Assembly (NCBI GenBank): GCA_965220465.1
Contig: CBDCPZ010000007.1
Location: forward strand, 91,455 to 155,454
Direction of reading: 5' to 3'
DNA length: 64,000 nt
DNA from: JAHDHW01 sp965220465
Lineage (GTDB): Bacteria; Bacteroidota; Bacteroidia; Chitinophagales; Saprospiraceae
This document shows positions 1 through 8,774 of the stretch, in pieces. How positions within the stretch are numbered: the first letter of the stretch is position 1; each line of letters starts with the position of its first letter. Below the pieces are notes generated by a model. That model did not search any database, was not told the DNA's origin, and saw nothing but the letters and a program-made list of their open reading frames with translations. The position numbers were made by a program, and so were the translations under genes.

Positions 1-78
1 AATAAAATGGCTGATCAGGGATTTACAAATTTGTATAATCTACTTGGTGGCTACAACGCTTGGAGCGAAGTTCAGTAA
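1..78 (+). CDS. Rhodanese-like domain protein, C-terminal end only
   Basis: An open frame enters from the left edge and stops at TAA 76-78. The 25 visible residues include GFTNLYNLLGGYNAW, the typical end of a rhodanese domain (GFxxVxxLxGGxxAW). The catalytic cysteine would lie upstream of the window, so activity cannot be judged. The next gene starts 6 nt later on the same strand, so the two are probably co-transcribed. A rhodanese here fits the sulfur genes that follow. The call is firm for the fold and weak for the exact substrate. Confidence 0.75.
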   Translation, partial: NKMADQGFTNLYNLLGGYNAWSEVQ

Positions 79-84
79 TGCTAA

Positions 85-687
85 ATGGATTTAATTTATA
101 CACTTGACCTGGCAGGCACTTTTGTGTTTGCAATTAGTGGAACCCTCACAGCAGCTAATAAAAAATTTGACCTTTTTGGTGCATTTGTCATTGCATTCGT
201 TACCGCTTTAGGCGGTGGAACCATAAGAGATATTTTGATTGGGAGCCAACCAGTGAGCTGGATGCTTGATTTGAATTATCTTGCGATAATTGGAACCGCT
301 GTAATTGCAAGTTTCTTTTTTAAAAAACACATCCAAAAGCTAAGAAAAACTATGTTTCTTTTTGATACCATTGGTATCGGACTCTTTACCATTTTAGGGC
401 TTCAGAAAACACTGCTTTTAGAAATTTCCCCAATCATCGCTTTAATGATGGGAACTGTCTCCGCAGTTTTTGGAGGAGTATTGAGAGATATACTTTGTGC
501 TGAAGTTCCATTAATCTTCCGAAAAGAAATTTACGCCACCGCTTGTTTAGCCGGAGGACTTTTGTTTTTACTTTTGACAAACCTTCAGGTCAATTATGAT
601 GCTAGCATCTGGGGTACTGTTTTATTTATCATTGTTTTAAGAACCTTAGCTGTAAAACGTCATTGGTCATTGCCTTTTGTATCATAG
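85..687 (+). CDS. TRIC-type trimeric intracellular cation channel family protein (UPF0126)
   Basis: A 200-aa protein that is nearly all hydrophobic helices. Two internal repeats each carry the glycine-rich family signature: GGGTIRD near residue 44 and FGGVLRDIL near residue 130. This is the bacterial UPF0126/TRIC family (YadS/YicG-like): small trimeric inner-membrane channels, most often linked to potassium, some homologues to glycine uptake. The ATG at 85 is preferred because the ATG at 78 reads into a stop in another frame. It follows the rhodanese stop by 6 nt. No sulfur link is known for the family, so its place here may be incidental. Confidence 0.8.
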   Translation: MDLIYTLDLAGTFVFAISGTLTAANKKFDLFGAFVIAFVTALGGGTIRDILIGSQPVSWMLDLNYLAIIGTAVIASFFFKKHIQKLRKTMFLFDTIGIGLFTILGLQKTLLLEISPIIALMMGTVSAVFGGVLRDILCAEVPLIFRKEIYATACLAGGLLFLLLTNLQVNYDASIWGTVLFIIVLRTLAVKRHWSLPFVS

Positions 688-784
688 AAAAGCGACTTTT
701 TAAAATCCTGAGTTTCTGCTAAACTACTCCAGGCTTTTCATTGTTCTTATTAACATATATCCCTATCTTCACTTTTATCAATAG

Positions 785-821
785 AAGCCAAAGATAAAAA
801 GCCAAAGATAAAAAGCCAAAA
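785..821. repeat. Short tandem repeat, 14-bp unit
   Basis: The unit AAGCCAAAGATAAA occurs at 785-798 and again at 799-812, followed by a partial third copy. It sits in the 192-bp gap before the Crp/Fnr gene. It may be simple slippage or lie within the 5' leader of that gene; no operator-like symmetry is seen in it. Confidence 0.7.
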
Positions 822-879
822 GAATTAGCCATAACCCATAGCTCATAACTTTTAACCACATAACTCACTAACAAAAAAT

Positions 880-1518
880 ATGGATCAAAACATTCTCAAT
901 TTAGTACGTAAAAATTTCCCTCAAATTGCTGAAGTTAAACTACAGGAAGAAATCGCTTCGGTTGGAAAATTGTATACTTTTCATTCGGGTGAAATTATTA
1001 TGGATTATGGGAGTTATGTCCGTTTAGTTCCGATGGTTATTGAAGGGAGTATAAAAGTGTCAAGAGAAAGCGAGGAGGGGCACGAAATATTCCTTTATTA
1101 TCTGAACCCCGGAGAAACCTGTGCCATGTCTTTTACCTGTTGTATGATGAATAAAAAAAGCGACATTCGAACTATTGCTGAAGAAGATGTCGTCCTGATC
1201 GGTATTCCGATAAAACACATGGATGATTGGATGAGCAGGTATCAAAGTTGGAAAAATTTTGTGATGCGCTCTTATGATAGTCGAATGAAGGAATTGATGC
1301 AAACCATTGACAGCATTGCGTTTAAAAAAATGGATGAAAGACTTTTAAAATATTTGCACGATAAATCAGAAACCATTCAATCCAAAATAATCAACACCAC
1401 TCACCAGGAAATAGCTTTTGATCTGAACGCTTCACGGGAAGCCGTTTCCCGGCTACTGAAACAATTAGAAAAACGGCATGAAGTTAAATTAGGCCGCAAT
1501 CAAATCGAGCTTTTGTGA
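880..1518 (+). CDS. Crp/Fnr family transcriptional regulator, cysteine-containing sensor domain
   Basis: A 212-aa regulator with an N-terminal cyclic-nucleotide-binding-type beta barrel (about residues 20-120), a dimerisation helix and a C-terminal winged HTH with THQEIAFDLNASREAVSR as its helix-turn-helix. The phosphate-binding cassette of true CRP, with its conserved Arg, is absent, so cAMP is an unlikely ligand. Instead the barrel carries C81, C87 and C88 (GETCAMSFTCC). Cysteines in this position, next to sulfur genes, suggest redox or sulfane-sulfur sensing, which is inference. A palindromic site overlaps its stop codon and lies in front of the adjacent SulP gene. Matching sites precede three other sulfur or redox transcription units in the window, making it their likely activator. 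Confidence 0.88.
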   Translation: MDQNILNLVRKNFPQIAEVKLQEEIASVGKLYTFHSGEIIMDYGSYVRLVPMVIEGSIKVSRESEEGHEIFLYYLNPGETCAMSFTCCMMNKKSDIRTIAEEDVVLIGIPIKHMDDWMSRYQSWKNFVMRSYDSRMKELMQTIDSIAFKKMDERLLKYLHDKSETIQSKIINTTHQEIAFDLNASREAVSRLLKQLEKRHEVKLGRNQIELL

Positions 1519-1529
1519 TCAGAATCACT
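1514..1529 (+). promoter_or_regulatory. Predicted Crp/Fnr operator upstream of the first SulP gene
   Basis: TGTGA-tcagaa-TCACT matches the classic TGTGA-N6-TCACA palindrome with one mismatch. It overlaps the TGA stop (1516-1518) of the regulator gene and lies 53 nt before the SulP ATG. A weak -7 box, TAACTTG, is at 1551-1557, about 36 nt from the site centre. The spacing is close to that of the better copies at 14115, 17004 and 38125. Confidence 0.6.
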
Positions 1530-1581
1530 AAATAGTAAGCCGAAGCCTTTTAACTTGCAGCTGAATTAATAATGATGTTGA

Positions 1582-3318
1582 ATGAATTTAAAATCATACA
1601 TACCTATTCTTGACTGGCTGCCTGCTTACAAAAAGGAGTTTGTAAAAGGGGATTTATCAGCCGGATTGACAGTAGGTGTGATGCTTATTCCACAAGGTAT
1701 GGCTTATGCAATGCTTGCTGGATTGCCTCCGATTTATGGTTTGTATGCTTCCATCATTCCTTTGATTTTGTATGCGATATTTGGTACATCGCGTCAATTG
1801 GCAGTAGGTCCTGTCGCCATGGTTTCGCTGTTGATTGCAGCCGGCGTTGGTGCAATTGCCGCTCAGGGAACGGAGCAATATCTGGCTTTAGCAATCTTAT
1901 TGGCCCTGATGGTCGGATTTATTCAGCTCATGATGGGCGTTTTTAGGCTAGGGTTTTTGGTTAATTTTCTTTCCCATCCTGTCATTTCGGGATTTACTTC
2001 AGCGGCAGCATTGATTATAGGATTCAGCCAGTTAAAACATCTTTTAGGTTTTGATATTTCTAGAAGCAATTATATTCATGAAATTATCATAGAGGCTGGG
2101 ACAAATATTTCAAACATAAACCTTCCTACTTTCACAATTGGGTTAGTCGCTATTGTATTGATTTTAGTTGTAAAAAAAGTAAAATTTCCGCTTCCGGGGC
2201 CACTTCTGGCAGTAGTATTTGGAATAGTTGCGGTTTGGGGATTTGGATTATTTGATAACGGTGTAAAAATAGTGGGTGAAGTTCCAAAAGGATTACCCGC
2301 ATTTGGATTTCCTGCGGTTGATTTCGGAAATTTAAAAACATTAATTCCGATTGCATTGACGATATCTTTCATCGGGTTTATGGAAAGCATTGCCGTAGCA
2401 AAGGCAATTCAAAAGAAACATAACGACTACAAAGTTGAACCTAATCAGGAATTAATTGGATTAGGAATAGCAAATATCGGAGGTTCCTTTTTTCAGGCAT
2501 TTCCAACTACCGGAGGATTTTCAAGAACAGCAGTAAACGACCAAAGTGGGGCAAAGACTGGTATGGCTTCCATTATTAGCGCTTTATTAATCGTTTTAAC
2601 ACTATTGTTTTTGACACCTTTGTTTTATTATTTGCCTCAAGCAATCCTGGCTTCCGTGATCATGGTGGCTGTGTTTGGATTGATAGATATCAAAGAAGCA
2701 AAACACCTTTGGCAAACAGATCGAAGTGATTTTTGGATGTTATCTGCCACTTTTGTGGGTACTTTGATGTTAGGAATTGAAGAAGGAATATTGATAGGTG
2801 TTGTGCTTTCAATGAGTATGGTTGTTTATCAAACCACAGTTCCCCATATGGCTGTTTTGGGTAAGATTCCCGGAAAACCACATTATCGAAATGTAAAAAG
2901 ATTTGATGATCTCGAAGTGAGTGAGGAAATATTGATCATGCGTTTTGACGCGAGATTATATTTTGCCAATATCAATTTTTTTACTGAAACGATGGAAAAA
3001 GAAATAAAGGAGAAAGGGGATGCTTTGAAATTGGTTGTGCTGGATGCAGACAGCATGAATTCGATAGACAGTAGCGGCGCACATTGCCTGAGCGATTTGA
3101 TCGAAAGTTGTAAAAAAGAAAATATTCAATTTTACATTGTAGGTTTAAAAGGTCCCGTCCGCGATATTTTATACCGCTCCGGATTGTTGGAAAAAATCGG
3201 AGAAGACAAGGTTTTCTTTAGAATTCAGCACGCAATTGATTATTTTCATAAAAAAGAAACCCCGGGATTTAAAAAATATGCCTTACAAACCGACGAAACA
3301 GAAACGATAAATCACTAA
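1582..3318 (+). CDS. SulP family inorganic anion transporter with STAS domain
   Basis: A 578-aa inner-membrane permease. Residues 1-400 hold the SulP/SLC26 transmembrane core, with the signature region LIPQGMAYAMLAGLPPIYGL near residue 35 and NIGGSFFQAFPTTGGFSRTA near residue 300. A cytoplasmic STAS domain follows (about residues 435-555), with DSSG in its expected loop. SulP proteins move sulfate, bicarbonate or other anions. Beside sulfite-forming and sulfite-oxidising enzymes, sulfate is the likely substrate and export a plausible direction, but neither can be read from sequence. It is a close paralogue of 5349-7085, of identical length. A Crp-type site lies just upstream. The small gene at 3332 follows after 13 nt and is probably in the same transcript. 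Confidence 0.9.
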   Translation: MNLKSYIPILDWLPAYKKEFVKGDLSAGLTVGVMLIPQGMAYAMLAGLPPIYGLYASIIPLILYAIFGTSRQLAVGPVAMVSLLIAAGVGAIAAQGTEQYLALAILLALMVGFIQLMMGVFRLGFLVNFLSHPVISGFTSAAALIIGFSQLKHLLGFDISRSNYIHEIIIEAGTNISNINLPTFTIGLVAIVLILVVKKVKFPLPGPLLAVVFGIVAVWGFGLFDNGVKIVGEVPKGLPAFGFPAVDFGNLKTLIPIALTISFIGFMESIAVAKAIQKKHNDYKVEPNQELIGLGIANIGGSFFQAFPTTGGFSRTAVNDQSGAKTGMASIISALLIVLTLLFLTPLFYYLPQAILASVIMVAVFGLIDIKEAKHLWQTDRSDFWMLSATFVGTLMLGIEEGILIGVVLSMSMVVYQTTVPHMAVLGKIPGKPHYRNVKRFDDLEVSEEILIMRFDARLYFANINFFTETMEKEIKEKGDALKLVVLDADSMNSIDSSGAHCLSDLIESCKKENIQFYIVGLKGPVRDILYRSGLLEKIGEDKVFFRIQHAIDYFHKKETPGFKKYALQTDETETINH

Positions 3319-3331
3319 ACTAATAAGCATT

Positions 3332-3718
3332 ATGAAGATTAGAATTAAAGGGAATACGTTGCGGCTGCGTTTGACTCAGTCTGAAGTAAAAGATTTTGGT
3401 GAAAACGGAGTGGTCGAAGAATATACAAGATTTGGCGTTTCACCGGATTCTAAGCTCACTTATTCCATAGTTAAAGCGGATTGCAGAGGATTGGAAGCTA
3501 GTTTTAAAAAGAAAAGAATTGAAATTAGAGTTCCTCAAAATTTAGCTACCGTTTGGGTGAATACCTCGCTTGTAGGAATTGACAATCATACTAAAACAGA
3601 CGACGACTCAATTTTACAGATTTTAATCGAAAAAGATTTTGCATGCCTCAAAGAACGAATAGGAGAAGACGAAAGCGATATGTATCCCCATCCGGAAGAA
3701 GATACACACAATTGTTAA
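3332..3718 (+). CDS. Conserved hypothetical protein, DUF7009-like
   Basis: A 128-aa soluble protein without signal peptide or membrane segment. It opens with MKIRIKGNTLRLRLTQSEV and ends in an acidic, His- and Cys-containing tail (HPEEDTHNC). The opening and the beta-rich body resemble small Bacteroidota proteins that I recall as DUF7009; this is from memory and untested. It starts 13 nt after the SulP stop. No function is known. Its place suggests a role tied to anion transport or sulfur metabolism, but nothing in the sequence proves that. Confidence 0.6.
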   Translation: MKIRIKGNTLRLRLTQSEVKDFGENGVVEEYTRFGVSPDSKLTYSIVKADCRGLEASFKKKRIEIRVPQNLATVWVNTSLVGIDNHTKTDDDSILQILIEKDFACLKERIGEDESDMYPHPEEDTHNC

Positions 3719-3845
3719 CTCAAAATGTCTTTGAACATTTTTAAAATAAAGGAAAGGGTTGTTTTTTAAGCTAGCAAAAAGTATTCTTTCCATTTAGTAA
3801 CACACTATTAATAAAAATACTCAATCAAATAAAAATAATTAAATT

Positions 3846-5267
3846 ATGAAAATCGAACAGTTATATACGGGTTGCCTGGCTCAGGGAGCTTATTACATCG
3901 AGAGTAATGGCGAAGTAGCTATCATTGACCCTTTACGCGAAACAGAACCTTACATTCAAAAAGCAAAAGAAAATGGCGTTAAAATCAAATATATTTTTGA
4001 AACCCATTTCCATGCGGATTTTGTTTCAGGGCATGTAGATTTAGCCAAAAAAACCGGCGCTAAAATCATTTATGGCCCAACTGCAGAGACAGAATATGAA
4101 ACTCATGTCGCAAAAGACGGAGAAGAATTTAAACTAGGAAAGGTAACCTTTAAAGTACTGCATACTCCGGGACATACCCCTGAAAGCACTACCTATTTAT
4201 TGCTTGATGAAAAAGGAAAAGAGCATGCAATATTTTCTGGTGACACTTTATTCATCGGCGATGTCGGGCGACCAGATTTGGCGCAAAAGAAAGGAAGTTT
4301 GACTAAAGAAGATTTGGCAGGCTGGCTTTTTGACAGTTTACGAACTAAAATCATGACTTTGCCGGATGATGTGCTCGTTTATCCGGCGCATGGTGCTGGT
4401 TCTGCTTGTGGCAAAAACATGAGTTCCGAAACCTGGAGTACTCTGGGCAATCAAAAAGCGACCAATTATGCTTTGCGGGCGGATATGACAAGAGATGAGT
4501 TTATCAAAGAAGTTACAGACGGTTTGCTTCCTCCTCCGGCTTATTTTGCTAAAAATGCGAAATTAAATAAAACAGGATACCAGAGCATTGATGAAGTGAT
4601 GAAGCGCGGAGCCAAAGCACTTTCTCCAAAAGAATTTGATTTGGTTGCGAATGAAACTGATGCTTTGGTTTTGGATGTACGGAATAAAGAAGATTTTGTA
4701 AAAGGATATATCCCCAATTCTATTTTTATTGGCTTGGATGGTAGCTTTGCGCCATGGGTTGGTGCCTTGGTTCCTGATTTGATGCAGCCGATTTTAATCG
4801 TTGCACCAGTTGGAAGCGAAAAAGAAACCGTGAAAAGACTGGCACGAGTTGGTTATGACAATGCCATTGGTTTTTTGAAAGGAGGTTTTGAATGCTGGAA
4901 AAAAGAAGGAAGAGATATTGATGCCATTAAAACAATCAATGTCGCCGATTTGGAAAAACAATACAAAGCTGATCCTGCAATAAATATTGTAGATGTCAGA
5001 AAGCCAAGTGAATGGGAAGCTGAACATATCGAATCATCGAAAAATGTGGCGCTGGATTTTATCAATGACAATATGAGCCAGATCAAAAAAGATCAGACTT
5101 ATTTCATGCATTGCCGAAGTGGATATCGATCTACCATTGCAGCATCGATCCTTAAAGCCAGAGGTTTTGAGAATCTTGTAAACATTCATGGTACATTTGA
5201 AGATATGACTAAGACTAGTATGCCGATGAAAGAATATGTTTGTCCTTCAAAAGCAAAAGCGAAATAA
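3846..5267 (+). CDS. MBL-fold persulfide-dioxygenase-like hydrolase fused to two rhodanese domains
   Basis: A 473-aa cytoplasmic protein. The N-terminal metallo-beta-lactamase domain (about 1-240) has THFHADFVSGH (H54, H56, D58, H63), HTPGH (H106, H110), SGDT (D133) and PAHG (H182). H54, H110 and D133 correspond to the three iron ligands of ETHE1-type persulfide dioxygenases, which oxidise persulfides such as glutathione persulfide to sulfite. A first rhodanese-like domain (about 260-360) lacks a catalytic Cys. The second (about 370-465) has the active loop HCRSGYRS. The fusion can thus both handle sulfane sulfur and oxidise it. It has two paralogues, at 15482 and 17152. No Crp-type site is seen in the 127-bp upstream gap. 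Exact substrate is inferred. Confidence 0.88.
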   Translation: MKIEQLYTGCLAQGAYYIESNGEVAIIDPLRETEPYIQKAKENGVKIKYIFETHFHADFVSGHVDLAKKTGAKIIYGPTAETEYETHVAKDGEEFKLGKVTFKVLHTPGHTPESTTYLLLDEKGKEHAIFSGDTLFIGDVGRPDLAQKKGSLTKEDLAGWLFDSLRTKIMTLPDDVLVYPAHGAGSACGKNMSSETWSTLGNQKATNYALRADMTRDEFIKEVTDGLLPPPAYFAKNAKLNKTGYQSIDEVMKRGAKALSPKEFDLVANETDALVLDVRNKEDFVKGYIPNSIFIGLDGSFAPWVGALVPDLMQPILIVAPVGSEKETVKRLARVGYDNAIGFLKGGFECWKKEGRDIDAIKTINVADLEKQYKADPAINIVDVRKPSEWEAEHIESSKNVALDFINDNMSQIKKDQTYFMHCRSGYRSTIAASILKARGFENLVNIHGTFEDMTKTSMPMKEYVCPSKAKAK

Positions 5268-5297
5268 ATGTTGAAAATCAGAAGACTATGAAACCTG

Positions 5298-5330
5298 TGG
5301 ACTTCATTGGAGGTATAACAATGAAGTCCA
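5298..5330 (+). terminator. Perfect hairpin between the MBL/rhodanese and second SulP genes
   Basis: TGGACTTCATTG (5298-5309) and CAATGAAGTCCA (5319-5330) form a perfect 12-bp stem with a 9-nt loop. The following ATTTTA has only a short T run. It ends 18 nt before the SulP ATG, so it could be a leaky terminator, an attenuator or an mRNA-stability element. Confidence 0.6.
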
Positions 5331-5348
5331 ATTTTACATCTACAATTA

Positions 5349-7085
5349 ATGAAATTAGGCCAGTATTTACCGATTACAGAGTGGTTGCCAGATTATAGTA
5401 AAAAAGATTTCAAAGGAGATCTTCTCGCTGGCCTGACTGTCGCAATAATGCTGATTCCTCAAGGCATGGCTTATGCTTTGCTGGCTGGTTTACCTCCGAT
5501 ATATGGTTTGTATGCGGGTATAGTACCACTCTTATTGTATGCCTTTTTTGGAACATCCCGGCAATTGTCAGTTGGGCCTGTTGCGCTGGTTTCTCTACTA
5601 ATCCTTTCAGGGGTGAGCAATTTTGTAGAACCCAAATCAGACTTATTTATTACCCTTGCCATTACAACTGCATTATTAGCAGGGATTATACAGGTCTTAC
5701 TCGGTCTTTTTCGACTAGGGTTTCTGATCAATTTTTTATCTCATCCTGTAATTTCAGGATTTACTTCAGCCGCAGCATTTATAATAGGATTAAGCCAATT
5801 GAGGAATTTGCTGGGGATTGACATTCCGAGGAGTAATAAAATTCATACAATTATTGCCGATGCATTTAATCATCTTCAGGAATTAAATTACATCACACTG
5901 GGTATTGGTCTTGGGAGTATTGTTTTAATGTTGGTTTTAAAGAAAATCAAAAAAAGTTTGCCTATTGCATTGATCGCGGTAATCATTGGAACACTTGCCG
6001 TTTGGGGATTTGGTTTGGAAGCATTTGGGGTTGAAACAGTTGGGAAGGTTCCAAAAGGTTTACCTGGTTTTCAAGCACCAGAACTAACGTTTCAGCAAGT
6101 ATTAGATTTATTGCCATTGGCATTGACTATTTGTTTAATCAGTTTTATAGAGTCTCTGGCCATTGCTAAAACGATCGAATCGAGGCATAAAAGTTATAGA
6201 GTCAGGCCGAATCAGGAATTAATCGCATTAGGATTGGCGAAAATCGGAGGTTCTTTCTTTCAGGCATTTCCAACAACAGGTAGTTTTACAAGATCTGCAA
6301 TAAACGATGAAGCAGGTGCGAGAACAGGAATTTCATCTGTCATAAGTGCGTCCATTATTGCTATTATTTTATTGTTTTTTACGCCCTTATTTTATTATTT
6401 ACCAAAGGCAATTTTAGCTGCAATAATTGTAGTAGCGGTGATTGGATTGATCGATATTGAAGGGGCAACAAAGCTATGGAAAAGTGATCGCCGTGATTTT
6501 GCAAGTTTGATTACTACTTTTATTATTACTTTGACGATCGGAATACAAGCTGGAGTATTTGCAGGGATCATTCTTTCAATCGGCTTTATTATTTTTCAAA
6601 ATTCAAGACCACATATTGCTATTTTAGGCCGGATGCCTGATACCGCAAAATACAGGAATATTTCCCGTTTTCCTCAGGCAATTCAATGGGATGATATTGT
6701 CATTATGCGTTTTGATGCACAATTATATTTTGCAAATACGGAATATTTTAGAGAAACGATTGAATCGATTACAGAAAGAAAAAATGGTAAACTTAAGCTG
6801 ATCATATTGGATTGTTCTTCAATCCATGATGTGGACTCAAGCGGCGTACAGGTTTTAAAAGAAGTTATCGAGTTTTTAAATGATCGGGATATTAAGTTTT
6901 ATTTTTCAAGTGTGATTGGACCGGTAAGAGATATGTTTGCAAAGACAGAATTAATGGAAACGATTGGCTTTGAGAACCAGTTTCTGAGAGTGCACGATGC
7001 AGTGGTTTATTTCAAATCCAGTAATGTTGGAGGCTCAATAAAATGGTCGCCGCATGCTATTCAAACAAATATACCCAAAGAATAG
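5349..7085 (+). CDS. SulP family inorganic anion transporter with STAS domain (second copy)
   Basis: A 578-aa paralogue of the gene at 1582, equal in length and collinear. The core signature LIPQGMAYALLAGLPPIYGL is near residue 35 and KIGGSFFQAFPTTGSFTRSA near residue 300; the STAS domain (about 435-555) has VDSSGVQVL. The two copies differ at many positions, so the duplication is not recent. It sits between the persulfide-oxidising gene and the molybdoenzyme operon, which begins 46 nt after its stop. Sulfate export from the cytoplasmic sulfite oxidation next door is the most economical role; bicarbonate uptake is the main alternative. Confidence 0.9.
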   Translation: MKLGQYLPITEWLPDYSKKDFKGDLLAGLTVAIMLIPQGMAYALLAGLPPIYGLYAGIVPLLLYAFFGTSRQLSVGPVALVSLLILSGVSNFVEPKSDLFITLAITTALLAGIIQVLLGLFRLGFLINFLSHPVISGFTSAAAFIIGLSQLRNLLGIDIPRSNKIHTIIADAFNHLQELNYITLGIGLGSIVLMLVLKKIKKSLPIALIAVIIGTLAVWGFGLEAFGVETVGKVPKGLPGFQAPELTFQQVLDLLPLALTICLISFIESLAIAKTIESRHKSYRVRPNQELIALGLAKIGGSFFQAFPTTGSFTRSAINDEAGARTGISSVISASIIAIILLFFTPLFYYLPKAILAAIIVVAVIGLIDIEGATKLWKSDRRDFASLITTFIITLTIGIQAGVFAGIILSIGFIIFQNSRPHIAILGRMPDTAKYRNISRFPQAIQWDDIVIMRFDAQLYFANTEYFRETIESITERKNGKLKLIILDCSSIHDVDSSGVQVLKEVIEFLNDRDIKFYFSSVIGPVRDMFAKTELMETIGFENQFLRVHDAVVYFKSSNVGGSIKWSPHAIQTNIPKE

Positions 7086-7131
7086 AATTACTTTATAAGA
7101 ATACTATAAGCAAAAACAACTACATTGAACA

Positions 7132-8757
7132 ATGAAATATGGATTTGTAATTGATAATCGAAAGTGTATCGGATGCCATGCCTGTACCACTGCCTGTAAA
7201 TCTGAACACCAAGTTCCCGTTGGAGTAAATCGCACCTGGGTCAAGCAAGTGGAAAAAGGAGAATTTCCCAATTCACGTCGATTGTTTTCCGTGATGCGAT
7301 GCAACCATTGTACCGACGCACCCTGTGTTGAAATTTGTCCTGTCGAAGCACTTTATTTCCGAGATGATGGCATTGTTGATTTTGATAAAGACCGTTGTAT
7401 CGGTTGCAAATCCTGCATGCAGGCTTGCCCGTATGATGCGTTATACATTGATCCGGAAAACCACACCGCTGCAAAATGTAACTATTGTGCGCATCGAATC
7501 GATGTTGGTTTGGAGCCGGCTTGTGTAAATGTATGTCCTGAGCATGCGATTATTTCTGGCGACATGGACAACCCTGAGTCAGAAATCGCTGAATTGCTCT
7601 CCCGCCAACAGGTGAAGGTCAGAAAACCTGAAAAAGGAACGGTTCCCAATCTGTTTTATATCGATGCAGACGATATGTCCCTCAATCCAACCGCCACTAT
7701 AAAAGGAGAAGATTACCTCTGGAGCTCACAAGCCACTGGGGTAGGTCATTATGCAAAAGAAGCAGAGAAAATGGCATTTTCAAACGGTGATTTGGTTCAG
7801 GCATTGATGGATGTCAACGGTCAGAATACTACGGCAGGTAAAGTCGCTGCTGATGGTGCTGCAAAATCAATTAATGTATTATTAGGAAAAGGGCGCCGCG
7901 CTTACGACGTGGCGGACAAAGGTGTTTTGTGGGGTTGGGAAGTATCCGCTTACGTTACCACAAAAGCGATCGCAGCTGGAGCATTTTTAGTTCCTTTTAT
8001 TGCAATGGTATTTGGTTGGTCAGTTGTAGATGCTACTGCTCAATGGTTTGGGTTGGGGTTAGGCATTGTCTTTCTTGCAGCAACAGGCTTACTTTTAGTG
8101 AAAGATTTGGATCGGCCTGATCGCTTTTTAAATGTTTTATTAAGACCGCATTGGAATTCCTGGCTGGTGAAAGGAGGCTATTCGATCACAATTTATGGAG
8201 GTTTGCTGACTTTGCTGGCCGTTTCAACCTGGTTTGGTTGGAACACGATAATTTTGCCAGTTCAATGGATTACAGCTGTTGTTGCAGTAATTGTGGCAGT
8301 TTATACCGCTTTCCTTTTTGCGCAAGCCAAAGGACGTGATTTTTGGCAAAGTCCGACACTTTCAATCCACATGTTAGTGCATAGTTTTATGGCAGGAGCT
8401 GCTGCTTTTGCAATTATCAATATATTTATGAGTGGTGATACCGATTGGACTACATTTTTGAAATACGTAATGTTTGTGGGTGTTGGTGTTAATCTTTTTA
8501 CCATTTTAATCGAAATGACGACGACACATCCAACAGAAGATGCAAAGCGAACGGTTGATATGATTCTCCACGGCCGTTATCGTAAACCTTTTTGGTTTGG
8601 GGCAATCATCGCTGGTAATATTCTTCCTGTTGTTTTATTACTGACAGCTTCGGGAAATCCTTTGATGTTGGCCTTAGCGGGTGTTTTTATTTTGATTGGA
8701 ATTTACATCACCGAGCACATTTGGGTAGAAGCACCACAAAGAATCCCATTAAGTTAA
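7132..8757 (+). CDS. FeS electron-transfer subunit fused to NrfD/PsrC-type membrane anchor (SoeB-SoeC-like)
   Basis: A 541-aa fusion. Residues 1-180 form a DmsB-type ferredoxin with four [4Fe-4S] sites made of 16 cysteines: CIGCHACTTAC (C12-C22), CNHCTDAPCVEICP, CIGCKSCMQACP and CNYCAHRIDVGLEPACVNVCP, which recombine pairwise. Residues about 260-541 are a hydrophobic NrfD/PsrC/DmsC-type anchor with some eight helices and DLDRPDRFLNVLLRP, a family landmark. In SoeABC, PsrABC and DmsABC these two parts are usually separate proteins. The catalytic partner follows after 17 nt. The subunit would pass electrons between the molybdoenzyme and the quinone pool. No signal sequence precedes the FeS domain, so it faces the cytoplasm. 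Confidence 0.9.
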   Translation: MKYGFVIDNRKCIGCHACTTACKSEHQVPVGVNRTWVKQVEKGEFPNSRRLFSVMRCNHCTDAPCVEICPVEALYFRDDGIVDFDKDRCIGCKSCMQACPYDALYIDPENHTAAKCNYCAHRIDVGLEPACVNVCPEHAIISGDMDNPESEIAELLSRQQVKVRKPEKGTVPNLFYIDADDMSLNPTATIKGEDYLWSSQATGVGHYAKEAEKMAFSNGDLVQALMDVNGQNTTAGKVAADGAAKSINVLLGKGRRAYDVADKGVLWGWEVSAYVTTKAIAAGAFLVPFIAMVFGWSVVDATAQWFGLGLGIVFLAATGLLLVKDLDRPDRFLNVLLRPHWNSWLVKGGYSITIYGGLLTLLAVSTWFGWNTIILPVQWITAVVAVIVAVYTAFLFAQAKGRDFWQSPTLSIHMLVHSFMAGAAAFAIINIFMSGDTDWTTFLKYVMFVGVGVNLFTILIEMTTTHPTEDAKRTVDMILHGRYRKPFWFGAIIAGNILPVVLLLTASGNPLMLALAGVFILIGIYITEHIWVEAPQRIPLS

Positions 8758-8774
8758 CCTGATAATTCAGAGCA

